Part shown: positions 45,917 to 52,901 of the stretch, in pieces | How positions within the stretch are numbered: the stretch's first letter is position 1 | Layout of the letters: each line of letters begins with the position of its first letter | Origin: Acetobacter ghanensis | Lineage (GTDB): Bacteria > Pseudomonadota > Alphaproteobacteria > Acetobacterales > Acetobacteraceae | Assembly: GCF_001499675.1 (NCBI RefSeq) | Contig: NZ_LN609302.1 | Span: 967,896 to 1,031,895, forward strand | Direction of reading: 5' to 3' | DNA length: 64,000 bases | The notes under the pieces: model-generated | The model's database searches: none | What the model was told of the DNA's origin: nothing | The model's input: only the letters and a program-made list of their open reading frames with translations | Made by a program: the position numbers and the translations under genes

Positions 45917-46306
45917 ATGCCTCTCCTTCATTTTCATGTCATCAAAGGGCGTAAGCCTGAAGAAATTCGTGCACTTTTAGATACAACGCATGAAGCAATG
46001 CTTGAGGCGTTCAAAGTGCCTACGCGTGATCGGTATCAGATTGTTTCCGAGCATGATCCGGCCCATATGGTTATTGAAGACACGGGCTTGGGTATTCCTC
46101 GGACCAATCAGGTTGTGCTGCTTCAAATAACCTCTCGCCCGCGCACAAAAGAGCAGATTACAGCGTTTTACAAATTGTTGGCGGAGCGCCTGGAGCAGCG
46201 TTGTGGTCTGGCTCCATCCGATCTTGTGGTCTCAATCGTGCAGAATTCGGACGAGCATTGGAGCTTTGGTCTGGGGCGTGCCCAGTTTGTAACGGGCGAA
46301 CTGTAA
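45917..46306 (+). CDS. Tautomerase-superfamily protein, malonate semialdehyde decarboxylase type
   Basis: 129 aa beginning MPLLHFHVIKGRKPEEI. After removal of Met, Pro1 is the expected catalytic base. Counting from Pro1, Asp37 (in TRDRYQ), Arg73 and Arg75 (in SRPRTK) occupy the positions reported as essential in malonate semialdehyde decarboxylase of Pseudomonas pavonaceae, which turns malonate semialdehyde into acetaldehyde and carbon dioxide. The overall length equals that enzyme. The physiological substrate here is not shown; other tautomerase-fold activities remain possible. AGGAATAAAAA supplies the SD. It lies 136 bp after aspA on the same strand. Confidence 0.8.
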   Translation: MPLLHFHVIKGRKPEEIRALLDTTHEAMLEAFKVPTRDRYQIVSEHDPAHMVIEDTGLGIPRTNQVVLLQITSRPRTKEQITAFYKLLAERLEQRCGLAPSDLVVSIVQNSDEHWSFGLGRAQFVTGEL

Positions 46307-46377
46307 ATAGGTCAGTGAAGTGGGGCAGAAGGAATCATAGGCTTCCCATGCCTCATTTTTCTGGCATCCGAGCGGAT

Positions 46378-46905
46378 TTATGGATTGTCCCAACCAGAGC
46401 GGAATGCAGGATTAACGGACATTTGCTGTTCTATGCCGCTCGTGTGGCGGTGGGCGTCAAAGCAGCCTAGAGCAAATTCCACCGTACCATCGCAATGCTT
46501 GTCATGTTGGTTTTCCAAGGCATTCAGCCAGTATATGGCACCTTTACGCCGGTCCCCATGTTGGCCGCCAAGCCAGCGATTCCATTGCCTGCGGGCGGCT
46601 TGTCCCGCTTTAAAGGGTTCCGTGTTCTGCCCTGTAATTGGGGCTGTGCCGTAATGCGGCATCAGAATATCATCTGGAGGTGGAGGCGGTCCGGCCAGAA
46701 TCCGCAGACTGACTGTAACGGCAATAACGGCAACAAGGCTAACAAGAGTGCCACGAATAATTCGGGTTTCTCGTTGGTGTGCTGACTGCGGTGCGTTAAT
46801 GGCAGCGAGGGCCTTATTGGCTTTTTTTTCACAACGTGCGCAACAATAGGGAGCATGGGCGTTGTCCTGCATGTCCCGCTCGCACCATGCGCAGTGTATG
46901 TTCAT
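46378..46905 (-). CDS. Zinc-ribbon membrane protein of unknown function
   Basis: 175 aa from the ATG at 46905. The first 30 residues hold CAWC and CCARC pairs separated by about 15 residues, a zinc-ribbon pattern. One transmembrane helix (about 56-74, TLVSLVAVIAVTVSLRILAG) follows a basic stretch, and the remainder, after a Pro-rich PPPPPDD linker, is a predicted periplasmic domain with WNRWLGGQHGDRRKG. The family is not recognised. It is convergent with the tautomerase gene and lies downstream of trhO on the same strand. Confidence 0.6.
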   Translation of the reverse strand: MNIHCAWCERDMQDNAHAPYCCARCEKKANKALAAINAPQSAHQRETRIIRGTLVSLVAVIAVTVSLRILAGPPPPPDDILMPHYGTAPITGQNTEPFKAGQAARRQWNRWLGGQHGDRRKGAIYWLNALENQHDKHCDGTVEFALGCFDAHRHTSGIEQQMSVNPAFRSGWDNP

Positions 46906-47061
46906 CCATGTCCCCGGCAATGCGTGCCGTTAATGTGCTGGAGTTGGCTCCGTGCGGCCGATATATAATCAGGGAGTAGCCAATTGGCTACCCCCTGCCG
47001 GGTCGTTCGGTTCTGATGAAGGCGGAGTAGGGCGTTAACCCCTGTAACGTAAGGGAAAAAG

Positions 47062-48123
47062 TCAGTCGCGCAGACGGTCGAGAACTTTCTGGCGCAAGGA
47101 TTGCTGACGTTTGATTTCTTCTTCCCGCAGCTTGCGTTTGCGGGCACGTTCCTCAGCCATGTTCATGCCAAGGTGTGCTTCGCCACGTTCGGCTGCCAGT
47201 CGGGCCTGCCGCTCACGCTCGGCATGGCGCGCACGGTGACGTTCGTCTTGTTTGTCATGGCAGTGGGGGCAACTGACGCCCCCTTCGTACAAGGGGGAGG
47301 CCTTGTCTTCGGGAGAAAGCGGTGCTCGGCAGGCATGGCACAATTCCAGATTGCCCGGTCGCAGGCCATGCCCAACGGTTACGCGTTGGTCGAACACAAA
47401 GCATTCGCCACGCCACATGCTTTCTTCCTGCGGGATAGTTTCCAGATATTTCAGAATGCCACCTTCAAGGTGGTAAACGTCTTCCAGCCCTTCAGCTTTT
47501 GCAAATGCCGTGGATTTTTCGCAACGGATGCCGCCGGTGCAGAACATGGCAACACGGGGTTTGCGCCCTTCCGCCAGCAGACGGTCCCGATTCTGCCGAA
47601 ACCATTCAGGAAATTCACGGAATGTTTTAATTTTTGGATCAATGGCCCCTTCAAACGTGCCAACAGCTACTTCGTAGTCATTGCGGGTGTCGATCAGAAT
47701 GGTATCGGGGTGCTGGAGTAGGGCGTTCCAGTCTTTGGGGGCAATATATGTGCCCACAATGTGGTTAGGGTCTGTGCCTTCGACCCCCATTGTAACAATT
47801 TCTTTTTTTAGGCGAACTTTCATGCGCAGGAATGGGATGGATGGCGCACGGGAGAATTTGACTTCAATGTTCTCACAGCCAGGCAGTTGCCGAATATGGT
47901 CCAATACAGCCTTTATGCCTGCGTCACTGCCTGCAATTGTGCCGTTAATCCCTTCTTTTGCCAGCAGAAGAATGCCCTTAATGCCATGTTCCTCGCAGGT
48001 CGCCAGAAGAGAGGGGCGGATTTCGGCCGGATTTGCAAAGTTTGTAAAACGATAAAGGGCTGCCACGCAGATAGGCATATCGGCGGGGTTTTCAGCGGCA
48101 GACGGGGCAGAACGGGCAGTCAC
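47062..48123 (-). CDS. trhO: tRNA uridine hydroxylase, rhodanese family
   Basis: 353 aa from a GTG at 48123 with AAGGA seven bases upstream; ATG 48078 is an alternative. N-terminal acylphosphatase-like part ([20 protein letters not shown]), central rhodanese domain with [17 protein letters not shown] and the active cysteine in CTGGIRCEK, then a C-terminal zinc-binding region ([13 protein letters not shown]) and a basic Arg/Lys tail (about 310-353). TrhO (YceA) forms 5-hydroxyuridine at tRNA position 34 using oxygen. Length and motifs agree with that family. Confidence 0.92.
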   Translation of the reverse strand: MTARSAPSAAENPADMPICVAALYRFTNFANPAEIRPSLLATCEEHGIKGILLLAKEGINGTIAGSDAGIKAVLDHIRQLPGCENIEVKFSRAPSIPFLRMKVRLKKEIVTMGVEGTDPNHIVGTYIAPKDWNALLQHPDTILIDTRNDYEVAVGTFEGAIDPKIKTFREFPEWFRQNRDRLLAEGRKPRVAMFCTGGIRCEKSTAFAKAEGLEDVYHLEGGILKYLETIPQEESMWRGECFVFDQRVTVGHGLRPGNLELCHACRAPLSPEDKASPLYEGGVSCPHCHDKQDERHRARHAERERQARLAAERGEAHLGMNMAEERARKRKLREEEIKRQQSLRQKVLDRLRD

Positions 48124-48614
48124 GGTATGTTCCTTGCTGGTATGAAGGCGGTCCGGGCCCTGCCAGTACACGTTGCCACCAGAATGCAGCAAATAGCCTG
48201 ACAGGCAGGCTCCTGCTTTAGCTGCCCACTTCCCCCCCCGACAAGTGTTTTTAACAGGCTGATTTTGCCCTTCAGGGCGGGGTGAAATGGGAGGGCAAAC
48301 CTATCTTTTTTGTAGTACAGAGCAAAGAAGGGCCAAAAACAGGCATATGGTCCAATTCACTCCATAACGAACACGGAATGATGTTGACACGGTCCGAACC
48401 CTGTCCTTATTCTGCAAATGTAAAGAGTAGTTCAATCCATTTAGCACTAACCGTTTTTCATGACGGATATAGGCAAGCTTGCAAGGAAAGGCAGGATCGT
48501 AGCGTAGTTTGCATTTTCCAGTTTGTTCCGATTTCGGAATTAGCTAAAGCAGACTTTGGTATTTGGTAAACTTTGTATGCTTGGGTGTGTATGCCCCTGA
48601 AAGGAGATGTGCTT
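48124..48614. other. Intergenic region, no gene supported
   Basis: About 490 bp between divergently oriented trhO and the small gene before tonB. A plus-strand open frame (48282-48569) has no SD or recognisable protein pattern. An AT-rich stretch at 48540-48580 could hold the promoter of the Ton genes, but no clear -35/-10 pair or Fur-type dyad was found. Confidence 0.55.
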
Positions 48615-48800
48615 ATGAAAAATGCTTTTAAAAACGATGCTTTTCTATTTTCTGGCACGTTCTCCCGTTCGGTGGGAGGCTTGCTTTCACGGCCTGCCGC
48701 CAAGCCGGTTGATCACCTTGTTATGCCATATGCCGCACAGGATGCCTCGCCACGGAATGGATGTGAGAACACACCCTGCTTCCTGCTAGTCCATCAGTAA
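48615..48800 (+). CDS. Small protein of unknown function upstream of tonB
   Basis: 61 aa from ATG 48615, preceded at good distance by GAAAGGAG. The sequence begins MKNAFKNDAFLFSGTFSRSV; it has no signal peptide or membrane helix and no recognised family. Its start signal is strong and it lies 51 bp before the tonB gene, so it may be a real member of the Ton operon. It is too short for firm assignment. Confidence 0.5.
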   Translation: MKNAFKNDAFLFSGTFSRSVGGLLSRPAAKPVDHLVMPYAAQDASPRNGCENTPCFLLVHQ

Positions 48801-48851
48801 ACAAGAGAGGCAGATCATGCTTGTGGCTGGTTATGATAAAGAAGAACTGAC

Positions 48852-49552
48852 ATGACAAATGAGCTTGAACAGCAAAAGAAGAAAGCTCAGCGGTATGATC
48901 TGGAGGTCGGCACTGCTGTTGTAGTTGGCGCTTTTGTTGCTGTTCTTTTACTGCACATTCTTGGCGTGTGGGGGCTGATCAGTGGAATGGGGAAGGGGGA
49001 GAGTGCTCCACCACCACCCAAGCCGCCCATTCAGACGCGCGTTCTGCCGCCACCCCCGCCACCGCCGCCACCTCCGCCGCCACCACCACCGCCGCCGGTC
49101 ATGACGGTGCCGCCGCCGCCGTTTATTCCGCCGCCAAAGATTGAGGTGCCACCGCCACCCAAGCCACCCATGAAGCACGTGGCCCGCACGCCGCCCAAGC
49201 AGCCATCGGCCCCGCCGACCCAGACTGCCAAGGCGCCCCCTGCGGATACGCCGCCCAATGACTCGCCGGATACAACAGCAGGCACCTCGCCGCTGAACAA
49301 TGTCCGCCCCGTCTATCCGCCAGAAATGGAGGAAGACAACATTGAAGGTCGCGTAACAGTTGTGTGTGATGTGGAAACAACCGGCATGACCAGCAACTGC
49401 CGTGTGCAGTCCGTAACCGGTGGCCAGGCATTTGCCCAATCCGCGCTGGATTACGTGCAGCAAGGCCCGTTACCAGGCCCGCAACCCGCAACGGGGTGCC
49501 TGTGCGGGAGCTGAACAAGACGTATGTCATCAGGTTCCGGCTGGATGACTGA
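48852..49552 (+). pseudogene. tonB: TonB energy transducer with C-terminal frameshift
   Basis: The N-terminal cytoplasmic stretch, one membrane helix (about 20-38, VVVGAFVAVLLLHILGVWG) and a long Pro-rich linker (a run of more than 15 prolines near 60-80) are typical. The C-terminal domain begins NVRPVYPPEMEEDNIEGRVT. The frame ends at 49514 with an abnormal tail. The family ending (RNGVPVRELNKTYVIRFRLD) continues in another frame to 49552. Taking one G from each of two aggccc sites (49464-49465 and 49475-49476) restores ARYQPATRNGVPV. As written, the last strand that pairs with receptor TonB boxes would be lost. The two identical contexts make base-calling error likely. Confidence 0.85.
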
Positions 49553-49653
49553 CGCAGAATAGACGGGCCGGCTTGATGCCGGACCACCATGGGATAACGC
49601 ACTAACGGACCGCCCGGTCCACCCCCGTTAGAGGTTGAGACCGGGCCATTTTG

Positions 49654-50679
49654 ATGAGGATCTTGAGTAAAATGACCAGACTGTCCCGTTCTTTTGTGTC
49701 AGGTCTTGCCGCCCCGGCTCTGGCGTTGCTGATGAGCACGGCCGCCCCGGTTGCCGCTTTTGCGCAGGATGCAGCAGCTCCGGTCGCCACGGCTCCGGCT
49801 GATGGTGCGGTTGCCCCGGCCCCCGGCCCGGCTACCCCCGCCGCCCCGGACACCGCCACCACCCCGGTGCCGACCGATGGCACAACCGCGCCAGCCCCAG
49901 CGGCTGAAGCCCCGGCTCCCGCTTCGGCACCGGAAGCCAAGGATGAAGCCAACCCGTATGGCCTGTCGGCCCTGTGGTCCAATGGTGACATCATCGCCCG
50001 CGGCGTGCTGCTGATTATGCTCGTCATGTCCCTTGGCACATGGTTCATCATGATCACCAAGTTCATCGAGCAGGGCCGTCTGTTTGCCGCCAGCAAAGAC
50101 GCTACCAAAAACTTCTGGACCAAACACAGCATTCAGGAAGGGGCGTCCGCTCTCGCCTCCACCTCTCCGTTCCGCTACATCGCCGATACGGGTATTACCG
50201 CTGCTGAACATCATGAAGGCACGATGCAGGAAGCCATTGACCTGCATAGCTGGACCTCTATGTCCATCCAGCGTGCGGTCAACAACATCCAGAACAGCCT
50301 GCAGAAGGGTCTGGCCTTCCTTGGCACCGTGGGCTCCACCTCCCCGTTCATCGGGCTGTTTGGCACGGTGTGGGGCATCTACCACGCGCTGACCGCCATC
50401 GGCATTGCCGGTCAGGCTTCCATCGACAAGGTTGCCGGTCCTGTGGGTGAATCCCTGATCATGACCGCCATTGGTCTGGCTACGGCTGTGCCTGCGGTGC
50501 TGGGTTACAACCTGCTGGTCCGTCGCAACAAGGGTGCCATGGATCAGGTGCGTGACTTTGCCGATGACCTGCAGTCCATCCTCATCGGTGGCGTGCGCCA
50601 CGGTGCAGTAGCAGAAGCGGTGCGGGTGAACAGCGATAACTCCCCGACCACAGTCACAACTTCCAACCGGGTGGGCTGA
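49654..50679 (+). CDS. exbB: ExbB/TolQ-family proton channel subunit
   Basis: About 341 aa. A signal-like helix (about 8-33) and an unusually long Ala/Pro-rich segment (about 35-100) precede the ExbB core: a helix at about 110-130 (GVLLIMLVMSLGTWFIMITK), FLGTVGSTSPFIGLFGTVWG and the last helices ending AVPAVLGYNLLVRRNKG. It forms the pentameric part of the Ton motor that uses the proton gradient to drive TonB. The periplasmic Ala/Pro extension occurs in some alphaproteobacterial ExbB proteins. The ATG at 49654 or 49672 may be used. Confidence 0.92.
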   Translation: MRILSKMTRLSRSFVSGLAAPALALLMSTAAPVAAFAQDAAAPVATAPADGAVAPAPGPATPAAPDTATTPVPTDGTTAPAPAAEAPAPASAPEAKDEANPYGLSALWSNGDIIARGVLLIMLVMSLGTWFIMITKFIEQGRLFAASKDATKNFWTKHSIQEGASALASTSPFRYIADTGITAAEHHEGTMQEAIDLHSWTSMSIQRAVNNIQNSLQKGLAFLGTVGSTSPFIGLFGTVWGIYHALTAIGIAGQASIDKVAGPVGESLIMTAIGLATAVPAVLGYNLLVRRNKGAMDQVRDFADDLQSILIGGVRHGAVAEAVRVNSDNSPTTVTTSNRVG

Positions 50680-50682
50680 ACC

Positions 50683-51108
50683 ATGGGTATGCAGGTTGGC
50701 AACGAGGGGGGGGACGACGAAGTCGTCTCCGCCATCAACACGACCCCTCTGGTGGATGTGATGCTGGTTCTGCTGATCATCTTCCTGATCACCATTCCGG
50801 TCGCTACCCACACGGTCAAGGTCAACCTGCCGCGTGATATGAACCAGCCCACGCAGACCAGCATGAGCAACGTGGTGCTGGCGGTAACGGCGGACGGGAC
50901 GGCCTTTTGGGATGAAACACAGCTAAAGGACCAGGCGGACCTGCTGGAGCATCTGGAAAAAGTGGCTGTGCTAAAACCGCAGCCGCAGATCCAGATCCGT
51001 GGGGACATGAAGGCCCGGTATGAGACTGTGGGCAAAATGGTGGCCGCGTGCCAGCAGGCCGGCATCTATCATATCGACTTCATTACTGAGAAGCCGAAGA
51101 CGAACTGA
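50683..51108 (+). CDS. exbD: ExbD/TolR-family biopolymer transport protein 1
   Basis: 141 aa. A short cytoplasmic part leads to INTTPLVDVMLVLLIIFLIT with the essential membrane Asp, then a periplasmic domain ending HIDFITEKPKTN. It starts 3 bp after exbB. Acts as the second stator component of the Ton system. Confidence 0.93.
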   Translation: MGMQVGNEGGDDEVVSAINTTPLVDVMLVLLIIFLITIPVATHTVKVNLPRDMNQPTQTSMSNVVLAVTADGTAFWDETQLKDQADLLEHLEKVAVLKPQPQIQIRGDMKARYETVGKMVAACQQAGIYHIDFITEKPKTN

Positions 51109-51180
51109 TAACGGCGGGCTGCGGCCCCCGTCCCCCGCGCTACAGAGCGCGGGCGGCAGGAGTGAAGAGAGTAACTGATC

Positions 51181-51612
51181 ATGGGCATGAATGTCGGGTC
51201 GGATAGCACAACGGAAGACGAAGGCATTGTAGACATCAACACCACGCCATTGATTGACGTGATGCTGGTTCTGCTGATCATGCTGATCATCACCATTCCG
51301 TTGCAGACACAATCCGTTGCCATTGACCTGCCGCAGGGCAATCCACCTCCCTCGACGGAGGAGGTTCCGGTGGTTACCCTTGTGGTGGACTTTGATAATT
51401 CGATTACGTGGAACGGGCAGCCGGTCAACGGTGAGGACGAGCTTCAGGCGCACCTGCGTGAGATTGCAGCCGCACAGCCCAAGCCGGAATTCCACATCCA
51501 GCCCAACAGGCTGGCTGACTACAAGACTGTCATCCATGTCATGGCCGATGCACAGCGCCTCGGTGTGACACAGATGGGCATCGTCGGGCAGGAACAGTTC
51601 GTCGATCAGTAA
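51181..51612 (+). CDS. exbD: ExbD/TolR-family biopolymer transport protein 2
   Basis: 143 aa with INTTPLIDVMLVLLIMLIIT, again with the membrane Asp, and a TolR-like periplasmic domain (WNGQPVNGEDELQAHLREIA). It is a clear paralogue of the preceding gene but diverged outside the helix. Two ExbD genes in one ton operon is known in several proteobacteria, where the second may tune energy use for particular receptors. The preceding 72 bp contain an SD-like GGCAGGAG. Confidence 0.92.
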   Translation: MGMNVGSDSTTEDEGIVDINTTPLIDVMLVLLIMLIITIPLQTQSVAIDLPQGNPPPSTEEVPVVTLVVDFDNSITWNGQPVNGEDELQAHLREIAAAQPKPEFHIQPNRLADYKTVIHVMADAQRLGVTQMGIVGQEQFVDQ

Positions 51613-51633
51613 AAGGGGATAGACCCCGAGTGT

Positions 51634-51671
51634 AAAAAAGCGGGCGGCCGAAAGGCTGGCCCGTTTTTTTA
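51634..51671 (+). terminator. Intrinsic terminator of the ton operon
   Basis: GC-rich hairpin (cgggc...gcccg with inner gcc/ggc) between an A6 run and a T7 run, 21 bp after the second exbD stop codon. Confidence 0.85.
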
Positions 51672-51830
51672 TGCGCGGACCAGAACCGAGGGAACTGGCT
51701 GCCAGAAATCATAAAAACAACATCATGGGTGGAAAATACGCGGTGTATGGTGCTTCCCGAGGAACCCCAAAGCAGGTCTGGCGTATGGCAGGGCTGGAGA
51801 ATGGGAGCGTACAAAAGGAGGCTGAAGATT

Positions 51831-52241
51831 ATGCGTTGGTTGTGCGGGGTGCTTATGGCGGCCGTGTTGCTGGCGGAGCACACAAGCTACGCGCATGCTT
51901 ACCAGCGTACGGTCCATTTTCGGACCAATAGGGGCGAGGCAACCGTTGCTGGCACGGTCGAGGGGGAAGAGGTCGTGCAGTACAAGGTGCCCGCCAGAGC
52001 GGGGCAGTTCCTGCTTGTCGGTTGTAACGCCAAAAGTGCGCGCGTTAGCTTCTGGGTCCGGGACCCTGCGGGGGCGGAAGTGTATAACAGCATGGTGCAG
52101 AATGCGGCGGCATATGTTGGCAGGCCGGAGCAGGATGGCACCTACGTGGTGGGTGTATTCCTGCGCAAGACCGATGCCGCGCGGGGCCACGCGGCGTTTT
52201 TTCGTTTACGGTTCCTGCGTAAATTTCTGCCCGAAGGGTAA
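51831..52241 (+). CDS. Secreted protein resembling lysozyme-inhibitor-type beta domains
   Basis: 136 aa from ATG 51831, which follows AAAAGGAGG and starts a signal peptide (about 1-24, LCGVLMAAVLLAEHTSYAHA). The mature part has repeated beta-strand patterns: RTVHFRTNRGEATVAGTVEG, QYKVPARAGQFLLVG and DGTYVVGVFLRKTDAARGHA. This layout resembles PliG/PliI-like inhibitors of g- and i-type lysozyme and related pre-peptidase C-terminal domains. A conserved loop cannot be verified by eye, so function is tentative. It has its own transcription region after the ton terminator. Confidence 0.6.
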   Translation: MRWLCGVLMAAVLLAEHTSYAHAYQRTVHFRTNRGEATVAGTVEGEEVVQYKVPARAGQFLLVGCNAKSARVSFWVRDPAGAEVYNSMVQNAAAYVGRPEQDGTYVVGVFLRKTDAARGHAAFFRLRFLRKFLPEG

Positions 52242-52419
52242 AGGGGCGCCGACTGGCTAGGCTATTCTGCGTGTTGTGGAGGGGAAGCACGTATTTGCTC
52301 CATGCAGAACAACCGTGCTGCCCGTTGTGGTTGGCGGACAAGGTGATTGCAGTATGTTACAGCGCAGGCAGCATTGCCGGCGGCTTATGCGTGCGCGGCG
52401 TAACATAAGAAGAGACACC

Positions 52420-52857
52420 ATGCGGAAACCTGAAACGATTGCTAAGTCCCTTATCGCGCGGATTAACGTGGCCGTTGCGGTAAAAATGACCATGCTGTTT
52501 GGCAGCATCTGGTGTGTTTATGCTTTTTTTGTGTTCTCGCTGGTGCCCGTTCTGCTTCCCCAGTGGCAGGATACACTGTTGTACATCAGTAACTGCATTC
52601 AGCTAGTGGCGCTGCCCGCTCTGATGGTTGGTAACGCGGTCCTAAGCCAAGGCGCGGACCAGCGTGCATCGGAAGACCATGCCGCTTTGCTGGAAATTCT
52701 GTCGGATGTGCGCGAAGAACTGGCCGACCTTAAGGATAAAACAGCCGGTATTGCGCGCGATACCTCTGAGGCGCTGCAACGCCCTGCGGTTACGGATGTT
52801 TCCATTTCTGACCAGACGATTGTGCTGGGGGATAAATCCAACGAAGAAGGAAACTAA
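52420..52857 (+). CDS. Small inner-membrane protein (DUF1003/iron-permease-like)
   Basis: 145 aa from ATG 52420. Two hydrophobic segments (about 24-42, TMLFGSIWCVYAFFVFSLV, and 55-72, YISNCIQLVALPALMVGNAV) are followed by an amphipathic, coiled-coil-prone tail (LLEILSDVREELADLKDKT). The two-helix core resembles the low-affinity iron permease and DUF1003 groups. Whether it transports anything is unknown. It ends 39 bp before the TonB receptor gene and could be co-transcribed with it. Confidence 0.55.
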   Translation: MRKPETIAKSLIARINVAVAVKMTMLFGSIWCVYAFFVFSLVPVLLPQWQDTLLYISNCIQLVALPALMVGNAVLSQGADQRASEDHAALLEILSDVREELADLKDKTAGIARDTSEALQRPAVTDVSISDQTIVLGDKSNEEGN

Positions 52858-52863
52858 ATCCAT

Positions 52864-52901
52864 TTCATGCGCTAGAGTCCTGCTAGGACAAGGAGCATGA
52901 A
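52864..52901 (+). promoter_or_regulatory. Leader hairpin enclosing the receptor start codon
   Basis: TTCATGC (52864-52870) pairs with GCATGAA (52895-52901), which contains the ATG. An inner GTCC-TGCTA-GGAC stem covers the probable SD (AGGA at 52885-52888). Such folding could limit translation of the receptor. Biological use is not shown. Confidence 0.35.

Noticed and set aside
48282..48569. 95-residue open frame between trhO and the ton operon
   Set aside because: No SD, no recognisable family and low-complexity composition; more likely chance.
49031..49300. Gly-rich frame on the minus strand
   Set aside because: Antisense of the poly-proline linker of tonB.
52242..52896. TPP riboswitch before the vitamin-salvage genes
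   Set aside because: No CTGAGA...ACCC...TGA-type core was visible.
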